DNA from: an uncultured Fidelibacterota bacterium
GTDB lineage: Bacteria > Fidelibacterota > Marinisomatia > Marinisomatales > UBA1611
DNA: 6,110 nucleotides
Direction of reading: 5' to 3'
NCBI GenBank assembly: GCA_937893835.1
Contig: CALCSS010000209.1
Span: forward strand, 1-6,110
Every line of letters starts with the position of its first letter. Within the stretch, counting starts at the first letter, position 1. The notes below the pieces were generated by a model that had not been told where the DNA came from, did no database searches, and was given only the letters and a program-made list of their open reading frames with translations. Below are positions 1 through 5,046 of the stretch, in pieces. A program made the position numbers and the translations under genes.

Positions 1-507
1 ATTGATCTACAAAGGTTAGAACAGATAGGTCGGCGTTTTAGTAAGATGGGTACTAAGTCTGATTTTGAGGAATTTGATCTTTCAGAGAGGATAGAGCGCA
101 TTGTAGGTTATTTGACCAGAAGATTACCTTCACTTGGTAAAAAGGTTGAACTGAAAAATGATATACATCCGGGCATAATAATTTTGGCAAATGGATCTCT
201 CCTAGCATGGTCTATTGAGAATATTATTCGTAATAGCATAGACGCTATTGAGAGAGACGATGGGAAAGTAAATATATCTTTAAGAAAATATGATGATGAC
301 ATAAAAATTAGAATTCAGGACAACGGTAGAGGGATACCTAAAAAAGATTGGAAAAATATTTTTAGACCTGGTTTTAGTACCAAACAGGCTGGATGGGGCC
401 TGGGCCTTTCCCTGTCTAGCAGGATAATTGAAGATATTCATGGGGGTCAATTGAAGGTATTGGACTCATCTAATGTTACAGGGACCATTTTGGAGATCAG
501 CCTTTAA
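1..507 (+). CDS. Sensor histidine kinase, C-terminal ATPase part (5' end outside window)
   Basis: The reading frame is open from base 1 to the TAA at 505-507, so the gene begins upstream and 168 codons are visible; the ATG at 46 is internal and not the likely start. The visible part is a HATPase_c (GHKL) domain, which binds ATP and phosphorylates a histidine in a DHp domain that must lie upstream. Counting codons from base 1, the N box is ENIIRNSIDAI at about 73-83, the G1 box DNGRGIP at about 107-113, the F-box-like IFRPGFSTK at about 120-128 and the G2 box GWGLGLSLS at about 131-139, ending in a GTILEISL strand. All the ATP-lid elements are intact, so the domain looks catalytically competent. 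The visible N-terminus (IDLQRLEQIGRRFSKMG) resembles the end of a helical DHp region of NtrY-like kinases. The signal sensed and the partner regulator cannot be read here. Family assignment is firm; subfamily is inference. Confidence 0.9.
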   Translation: MDLQRLEQIGRRFSKMGTKSDFEEFDLSERIERIVGYLTRRLPSLGKKVELKNDIHPGIIILANGSLLAWSIENIIRNSIDAIERDDGKVNISLRKYDDDIKIRIQDNGRGIPKKDWKNIFRPGFSTKQAGWGLGLSLSSRIIEDIHGGQLKVLDSSNVTGTILEISL

Positions 508-508
508 A

Positions 509-538
509 TTGAATTTTAACTACGCTAATTTTTATAAC
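509..538 (+). promoter_or_regulatory. Candidate sigma70-like promoter upstream of yajC
   Basis: The only gap before the long gene chain is 49 AT-rich bases (508-556). It contains TTGAAT at 509-514 (4 of 6 matches to TTGACA), an 18-base spacer, and TATAAC at 533-538 (5 of 6 matches to TATAAT). A start of transcription near 545 would give a very short leader before the yajC ATG at 557. In sequence this AT-rich such matches arise easily by chance, and an FCB-group organism may use a different promoter consensus, so this is only a candidate. I see no hairpin plus T-run terminator after the kinase gene, so read-through from upstream is also possible. Confidence 0.3.
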
Positions 539-556
539 AATAAAATCTAGGAATAC

Positions 557-880
557 ATGGAACTATTATACGGACAAGCACAACAAGGTGGAGGCTTTGC
601 AGCCTTTCTGCCATTTATTTTAATAATGTTTATCATATACTTTCTTATGATAAGACCCCAGACCAAGCGACAAAAAGAAAAAGAAAAAATGCGAGAAGAC
701 CTGCAGAAAGGTAATCGAATTATTACAATGGGTGGAATCTATGGAGTTGTTCAAGGTTTTAAGGAAAAGGGACGCCAAATTGTCATAAAAGTGGATAATA
801 ATACCAATCTAACCATTAATAAGACCGCTATAGCAGGGCTCGCTGAAAAAGTCAAGGATGAGGAGCTGGAACAAGCATAA
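557..880 (+). CDS. yajC: Preprotein translocase accessory subunit YajC
   Basis: YajC is a small single-span inner-membrane protein that associates with SecDF and the SecYEG translocon and supports protein export. The 107-residue product has the usual layout and length: a short N-terminal segment rich in Gln and Gly (about 5-13), one hydrophobic span at about 14-32, then the hallmark MIRPQTKRQKE at about 31-41, a charged helix, and a small cytoplasmic domain with the conserved turn around ITMGGIYGVV (about 55-64). The ATG at 557 is preceded by AGGA (549-552) at a 4-base spacing, a short but plausible ribosome binding site. It ends in TAATG, sharing one base with the start of def, so the two are probably translationally coupled. 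Its usual partners secD and secF are not in view. Confidence 0.95.
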   Translation: MELLYGQAQQGGGFAAFLPFILIMFIIYFLMIRPQTKRQKEKEKMREDLQKGNRIITMGGIYGVVQGFKEKGRQIVIKVDNNTNLTINKTAIAGLAEKVKDEELEQA

Positions 881-1431
881 TGGCCGTGTTGGATGTTGTC
901 CACTATGGTGACCCGATATTGAGTAGGGTCTGTGGGCCTGTTGTTGACTTTTCAAACCTTCATGCCATTGTCAATGATATGTTTGATTCAATGTATGAGG
1001 CTGAGGGAATTGGGCTAGCCGCCAACCAAGTGGGTTTTGATATGAATCTATTCATCATCGATATCACTCATACAGAAGAGATAGAAGAAACATATATTTT
1101 TGTTAATAGTACCATAATTGACACTAACGGGAGTGAGGAATTATTTCAGGAGGGGTGTCTCTCACTGCCAGGCATTGCACTAGATGTTCTTAGACCAGAG
1201 AAGGTTAAACTAAGATACCAGACAGTGGATGGACAATGGTGTGAGAATGAATTTGATGGTCTACTAGCCAGAGCAATTCAACATGAAATGGATCATTTGA
1301 ATGGCTTGTTCATTGTTGATAGGGTAGGAGAAGTTGAACGCATAAAGTATCAAGCAGAGTTAAAGGCATTAGAAAAAGGATCTAAGGATCGCATTGCAGC
1401 CGGTTCTAAGAAAAAGGGGTTTGTTCTTTAA
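880..1431 (+). CDS. def: Peptide deformylase
   Basis: This metalloenzyme removes the formyl group from the initiator methionine of nascent proteins. The 183-residue product carries all three family motifs: motif 1 as GIGLAANQVG (43-52), motif 2 as EGCLSLP (91-97) and motif 3 as QHEMDH (134-139). The predicted metal ligands are Cys93, His135 and His139, the catalytic base Glu136, and Gln50 the oxyanion residue. The N-terminus (MAVLDVVHYGDPIL) matches the normal family start, which supports the ATG at 880 overlapping the yajC stop by one base. The C-terminus extends about 40 residues past motif 3 as a charged, Lys-rich tail (about 155-183), within the ordinary range. It sits next to fmt, the enzyme that adds the formyl group, a very common pairing. 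No key residue is missing. Confidence 0.97.
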   Translation: MAVLDVVHYGDPILSRVCGPVVDFSNLHAIVNDMFDSMYEAEGIGLAANQVGFDMNLFIIDITHTEEIEETYIFVNSTIIDTNGSEELFQEGCLSLPGIALDVLRPEKVKLRYQTVDGQWCENEFDGLLARAIQHEMDHLNGLFIVDRVGEVERIKYQAELKALEKGSKDRIAAGSKKKGFVL

Positions 1432-1443
1432 TTTAATTTTATC

Positions 1444-1451
1444 AAAGGTGG
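1444..1451 (+). promoter_or_regulatory. Ribosome binding site for fmt
   Basis: AAAGGTGG lies 10 bases upstream of the fmt ATG at 1462. It is the clearest Shine-Dalgarno-like sequence in the window and falls in the only intergenic gap (1432-1461) inside the gene chain, the one place where translation cannot simply be coupled by an overlapping stop codon. It supports 1462 as the start. Confidence 0.6.
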
Positions 1452-1461
1452 AAAAACGATA

Positions 1462-2388
1462 ATGCGTACGGTCTTCATGGGAAACCCTGACTTTGCTATT
1501 CCAACCTTAAGGGCAATTCATCAATCTGGGCATGAGCTCCTTGCCGTTGTTTCAAATCCACCTAAGCAAATGGGAAGAGGGAGAACTCTTTCTTATACCT
1601 CAGTAGGAAAGTTCTCCATAGACAATAACATCCCTTTGCTAGAACCAGGATCATTGAGGTCACAAGAATTTCTAAATAGATTGAATGATCTTAAGCCAGA
1701 TATTTTTGTAGTGGTGGCCTACAGAATCCTACCTAATACTATAATCGAAATACCTGCTTATGGAGCAATCAATCTACACGCCTCCCTATTACCAAAATAT
1801 AGAGGAGCTGGCCCCATTCAGTGGGCTTTGATGAATGGTGATGAGAAAACAGGTGTAACCATATTTCAAATAAAACGTAAGGTAGATACAGGAGATATCC
1901 TTATGCAGAAGGAAATTGAGATATTTAAAGAGGACAATATGTTTTCTTTGGGAACTCGTTTATGTGAGGATGGTGCAGATATGATAATACAAGTGTTGAA
2001 TAAGATAGATAGTGGTCACCTAATAAAAGGCATCAAACAGGACCCTGCAATGGCTACTCCAGCTCCAAAGATTAAAAAAGATATGACCATAATAGATTGG
2101 TCTTGGTCATCAGAGAAAATTCACAACTGGATCAGGGGTCTATCACCCTTCCCAGGCATGTCGACCAGTTATAACGGGAAACGATTAAGGATATTTAAGA
2201 CTGAGATCATTGATCGTAAAAAGATGACACCAGGTTCAATTATAGAGGCTGAGGATAATAGATTGATCATAGCAACAGGTCAAGGTGCATTGAAGATCCT
2301 TGAATTGCAGATAGAGGGAAGGAAAAAAATGCACATTGATGATTTCCTTAGAGGTATAAAACTGGAGATTGGAGAATTATTAGGATAA
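1462..2388 (+). CDS. fmt: Methionyl-tRNA formyltransferase
   Basis: Fmt transfers a formyl group from 10-formyltetrahydrofolate to the amino group of initiator Met-tRNA, producing the substrate that deformylase later trims. The 308-residue length is typical. The N-terminal formyl transferase domain (about 1-185) opens with MRTVFMGNPDFAIPTL and contains INLHASLLPKYRGAGPIQWA, with the expected catalytic Asn104, His106 and the later Asp142 (in KVDTGD), and the SLLP folate-binding loop at 108-111. A C-terminal tRNA-binding OB-fold domain follows at about 205-305, starting near IDWSWSSEKIHNWIRGLSPFPG. The segment AYRILP (86-91), where many bacteria have AYG followed by a residue and ILP, resembles the version I associate with Bacteroidetes. 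The start is set by the ATG and ribosome binding site just upstream; the TAATG end overlaps rsmB by one base. Confidence 0.97.
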   Translation: MRTVFMGNPDFAIPTLRAIHQSGHELLAVVSNPPKQMGRGRTLSYTSVGKFSIDNNIPLLEPGSLRSQEFLNRLNDLKPDIFVVVAYRILPNTIIEIPAYGAINLHASLLPKYRGAGPIQWALMNGDEKTGVTIFQIKRKVDTGDILMQKEIEIFKEDNMFSLGTRLCEDGADMIIQVLNKIDSGHLIKGIKQDPAMATPAPKIKKDMTIIDWSWSSEKIHNWIRGLSPFPGMSTSYNGKRLRIFKTEIIDRKKMTPGSIIEAEDNRLIIATGQGALKILELQIEGRKKMHIDDFLRGIKLEIGELLG

Positions 2389-3701
2389 TGAGGAAGGATG
2401 CTAGATTTTTGGCCTACACAATCCTTGATCAATTTAACAGTGATGTTAGATTGGATCTAATCCTTAATAAGATATTCATTGATCATGACCCAGATCTCAG
2501 AGCACGTTCAAGAGCAAAGGTCCTCGTAAATGAGATCATTCGTTTAATTGATAGGCTTGATCTAATGATCAAGTATATTTCTGGAAGAGATCTCAAACAA
2601 ATTCAAAGGCCTATACGTTCGATTCTAAGAATTGGATTTTATGAGATTGCCATAGATGACATTGTCCCTGACTATGCGGCAGTGGATTCAGCAGTACAAT
2701 TAGTAAATAGAGTATCAAATCGAAGGGCGGCGGGTTTTACAAATGCAGTACTTAGGAAATTGGTGCGGAAAAAGAGTGGTGATGAAAACTGGTCACAGAC
2801 ATTGACCCACAAGCCTGAATGGAATTCCATGCCTTTGTGGATACAAGACCGATGGAAAAAAAATTTAGGACAGGAAGGATTTACTAAAATGCTTGATAGC
2901 GTCAATAAGAATCCACCGAATTTTGTCCGTATTCGGCCTCATATAAGGAATGTGGAGAAGGTAAGAGAAATTCTTTTGGAAGACGAGATCGATTCAGAAA
3001 TATTTTCAGAATCATTTTTGAAGATCAAAGGTGGTACTGGAAAGATACTGCAAACTGAAATGTTTAATAATGGTGAGATATCCATTCAAAATCCAGCATC
3101 TGCAGCTGTGGTTGATTGTTTGGACGCTAGACCAGGAGATAAGGTTTTGGATGTATGCGCGGCGCCGGGAACAAAATCTCTCTATCTTTCAAATATTGTA
3201 GGTGACTCGGGTAAGGTCTTGGCGTCAGACCTAATTGAAGAAAGAGTCGGAATAGGGAAAAGAGATCTAGAAAGGCATGGGAAATTAAATATTGAGTGGA
3301 GGGTCAAGGATGCAAGTAAAGATACCTTCCCAATGACCGATCGAATGTTAATTGATGCCCCATGCACTGGCACGGGGGTCTTAGGTCGGAAACCTGACAT
3401 AAGATGGCGTCGCAAGATCAGTGACGTTCAGGAGATGTCAAAGAAACAAAATGAGATATTAAGCCACTGTGCAAAGTTTCTCAAACCCAATGGCATTTTG
3501 GTCTATGCAACTTGTTCTATTGAACCAGAAGAGAATTGGAACGTAGTCGAACGATTTCTTAAGTTAAATCCTCAATTTTCACTAGATACCATTCATTCCA
3601 AGGTTCCCAGATCTTGGATTGATGAAAAAGGTGTACTTAGAACACTTCCCTATGTGCACGATGTCGATGGAATGTTTGCTGCAAAGATCAAAAGGTCATG
3701 A
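2388..3701 (+). CDS. rsmB: 16S rRNA (cytosine-C5) methyltransferase RsmB/Fmu
   Basis: RsmB uses S-adenosylmethionine to methylate C5 of a cytosine in 16S rRNA (C967 in E. coli numbering). The 437-residue product has the two-part family architecture. An all-helical NusB-like RNA-binding domain occupies about 1-130 and ends with the conserved GFTNAVLRKL (Asn119). A Rossmann-type methyltransferase domain follows from about 150. Visible motifs are SIQNPASAAV just before the SAM site, motif I DVCAAPGTKS (255-264), an acidic ASDL strand end, motif IV DAPCTGTG (323-330, Cys326) and motif VI ATCSIEPEEN (Cys376). Cys376 is the expected nucleophile and Cys326 the second conserved Cys that aids product release. 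PDIRWRR after motif IV is also typical. The GTKS form of motif I, where GGKT is common, is a mild variant. The start overlaps the fmt stop in TAATG. Its place after def and fmt is widespread in bacteria. Confidence 0.95.
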   Translation: MRKDARFLAYTILDQFNSDVRLDLILNKIFIDHDPDLRARSRAKVLVNEIIRLIDRLDLMIKYISGRDLKQIQRPIRSILRIGFYEIAIDDIVPDYAAVDSAVQLVNRVSNRRAAGFTNAVLRKLVRKKSGDENWSQTLTHKPEWNSMPLWIQDRWKKNLGQEGFTKMLDSVNKNPPNFVRIRPHIRNVEKVREILLEDEIDSEIFSESFLKIKGGTGKILQTEMFNNGEISIQNPASAAVVDCLDARPGDKVLDVCAAPGTKSLYLSNIVGDSGKVLASDLIEERVGIGKRDLERHGKLNIEWRVKDASKDTFPMTDRMLIDAPCTGTGVLGRKPDIRWRRKISDVQEMSKKQNEILSHCAKFLKPNGILVYATCSIEPEENWNVVERFLKLNPQFSLDTIHSKVPRSWIDEKGVLRTLPYVHDVDGMFAAKIKRS

Positions 3702-4456
3702 TGAAAAAATTTGCTGTATATGTAACTACGTTCATGGGATTATCTTTAATTGTGATCCTCACTTTTGATAGTTTTTTTATGCCAGCATATGTCCGTATGA
3801 ATTCAGGAAGATATATGGTAAATGTCATCGATAAGAAGATTGATTATGCACATAAAATTCTGAAATCCGAAGGCTATCGCAGCTTGATATCAGACACGCT
3901 TTTTACTGCCGCATACGAATCTGGAATCGTAGTTGATCAATATCCAGCGCCAAATACTAGAGTGAAAGAGGGCAGAACAGTACGTCTGAAAATTGCCCAA
4001 CCTGAAAAAATGGTTCCAATACCTGATCTGATCGGCAGGTCGCTGCGAAGTGCAGAACTTGCTTTGACTCAGTTGGGGTTAGAGATTGATACAGTATATG
4101 AGGAATATAATTCAGATGTGCCATATGGTAATGTCACATGGCAATATCCCAAGGGTGGCGACATGTTAAATAAGGGTATGGGATTGCATTTGACCATTAG
4201 TCTAGGAGTCCCACCTAATTTTTTTCAAGTTCCAAACCTATTTGGACTAAGTAGAAAAAAGGCCACTGAAGACCTGGAAAAGGCAGGCTTCAACCTTGGT
4301 AAGATCTTTTATCGTCAAAATGAAGATCTGATACCATACACTGTCTTGGATCAATCCATACCAGCTGAAATGGTTTTAGAAAAGCCCACAAAAATTGACC
4401 TTACTGTAAGTGTTTTGGATATGCAGGATATCTTTAACCAGATGATAGATAATTGA
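3698..4456 (+). CDS. Membrane-anchored protein with three PASTA repeats, no kinase domain
   Basis: PASTA domains bind muropeptides or act as spacers in penicillin-binding proteins and in Ser/Thr kinases of the PrkC/PknB type. This 252-residue protein has only a short N-terminus, one hydrophobic span (about 5-24, likely an uncleaved anchor), and then three PASTA-like units at about 41-101, 105-170 and 176-240. Units 2 and 3 are classic: VPIPDLIGRSLRSAELALTQ and VPNLFGLSRKKATEDLEKAG, each ending in a strand (LHLTISLG, IDLTVSVL). Unit 1 lacks the VPDLxG opening but keeps VVDQYPAPNTRVKEG. The expected topology places the repeats outside the cytoplasmic membrane. Two adjacent ATG codons compete: 3698 gives an ATGA overlap with the rsmB stop, while 3701 sits a better distance (5 bases) from AAAAGG at 3690-3695; the proteins differ by one Met. 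A role in the cell wall or envelope is inferred from the domains only. Confidence 0.88.
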   Translation: MMKKFAVYVTTFMGLSLIVILTFDSFFMPAYVRMNSGRYMVNVIDKKIDYAHKILKSEGYRSLISDTLFTAAYESGIVVDQYPAPNTRVKEGRTVRLKIAQPEKMVPIPDLIGRSLRSAELALTQLGLEIDTVYEEYNSDVPYGNVTWQYPKGGDMLNKGMGLHLTISLGVPPNFFQVPNLFGLSRKKATEDLEKAGFNLGKIFYRQNEDLIPYTVLDQSIPAEMVLEKPTKIDLTVSVLDMQDIFNQMIDN

Positions 4457-5046
4457 ATAAGATTCCAAAAAATGAGATCTTTCGCAAAGTCATTCACATT
4501 CTCTCATCTGTAATGCCATTAAGTTATTTATGGATTATAAAGGAAAAGGAAATCATGGTCTCGATTCTTATTTCCATGAGTCTATTTGCCTTCAGCATTG
4601 AGTATCTAAGAAATAATAAAAGGTTCTTCTCAAAGTTATTTAATAGTTTGTTTGGTTTTATGCTTCGTGAGACTGAATCAAAGGGTAGACTGACAGGCGC
4701 AACTTGGCTCTTGATCGGCTGGAGCATTACAGTAATGCTCTTCGAGATGCCGATAGCAGTTGCTGCGTTACTTTTTCTTTCAATTGGCGATTCCATTGCT
4801 GCATTGGCCGGGAAATTATATCCCAAGGGCCAAATTGGTGATAAAACATTTTCGGGAACCTTATTTGGTTTTGTTATTTCTCTTATTCTAGTATTGATGG
4901 TCAATCAAGCACTTTTACCAATGGTCATATTACTCGGAGCAATTGCCGCAATGGGGATAGAACTTATTCCTACAAAGGTCAATGATAACTTGACCATACC
5001 CATTTTTTCCGGTTCTGTCATGATGTTAATGGACAGGATCATATGA
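4453..5046 (+). CDS. Dolichol kinase / phosphatidate cytidylyltransferase-like membrane protein
   Basis: This 197-residue polytopic protein belongs to the SEC59/DGK1-like group (CTP-dependent lipid or polyprenol kinases), related to CDP-diglyceride synthases. Supporting residues are Arg11-Lys12 and His15 in FRKVIHI, IEYLR (49-53), GRLTGATW (78-85), the signature GDSIAALAGK (112-121), Lys131 and Gly135 in GDKTFSGTLFG, and the C-terminal IELIPTKVNDNLTIPIFSG (169-187). Hydrophobic stretches suggest about six or seven membrane spans. The start is TTG at 4453: a TAA in the same frame lies at 4450-4452, and the next in-frame ATG (codon 21) would remove the conserved RK..H helix. TTGA overlaps the PASTA gene stop by four bases, with no strong ribosome binding site, so reinitiation coupling is likely. 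The substrate (diacylglycerol, polyprenol or other) and whether it is a kinase or cytidylyltransferase cannot be settled from this sequence. Confidence 0.82.
   Translation: MNKIPKNEIFRKVIHILSSVMPLSYLWIIKEKEIMVSILISMSLFAFSIEYLRNNKRFFSKLFNSLFGFMLRETESKGRLTGATWLLIGWSITVMLFEMPIAVAALLFLSIGDSIAALAGKLYPKGQIGDKTFSGTLFGFVISLILVLMVNQALLPMVILLGAIAAMGIELIPTKVNDNLTIPIFSGSVMMLMDRII
4722..4740. repeat. Perfect 9+1+9 inverted repeat inside the lipid kinase-like gene
   Basis: GAGCATTAC at 4722-4730 and its exact reverse complement GTAATGCTC at 4732-4740 flank a single central A. As RNA it could fold into a 7-bp stem with a 5-base loop. It codes for ordinary residues (SITVML) of a membrane span, and no T-run follows, so it is not an obvious terminator. 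The repeat is plain in the sequence; any function is speculative. Confidence 0.5.

Noticed and set aside
46..48. ATG at 46 as the start of a short stand-alone ATPase protein
   Set aside because: The frame is open to the window edge and the residues before it continue a helical kinase-like region, so the gene most likely starts upstream.
108..302. Minus-strand 64-codon frame opposite the histidine kinase
   Set aside because: It is antisense to the conserved N-box region and shows no features of a real protein.
508..556. Terminator after the histidine kinase gene
   Set aside because: The gap is AT-rich but I find no stable stem followed by a T-run.
2556..2573. Inverted repeat CTTGATC-TAAT-GATCAAG as a hairpin or operator
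   Set aside because: The arms are only 7 bases and built around two of the abundant GATC sites, inside conserved coding sequence of the NusB-like domain with no T-run. Chance is the simpler explanation.
3157..3170. GC-rich block in an AT-rich gene, possibly foreign DNA
   Set aside because: It encodes the invariant CAAPG of the SAM-binding motif, whose Ala, Pro and Gly codons force high GC; the flanks have normal composition.
2672..3415. Two 77-codon minus-strand frames (2672-2905 and 3182-3415) opposite rsmB
   Set aside because: They are antisense to conserved NusB-like and methyltransferase motifs, with no ribosome binding site or family resemblance.
4524..4904. Minus-strand open frame of 126 codons
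   Set aside because: It lies wholly opposite the lipid kinase-like gene, whose motifs are clear, and its translation has no recognisable domain or membrane pattern of its own; it is the antisense shadow of hydrophobic codons.
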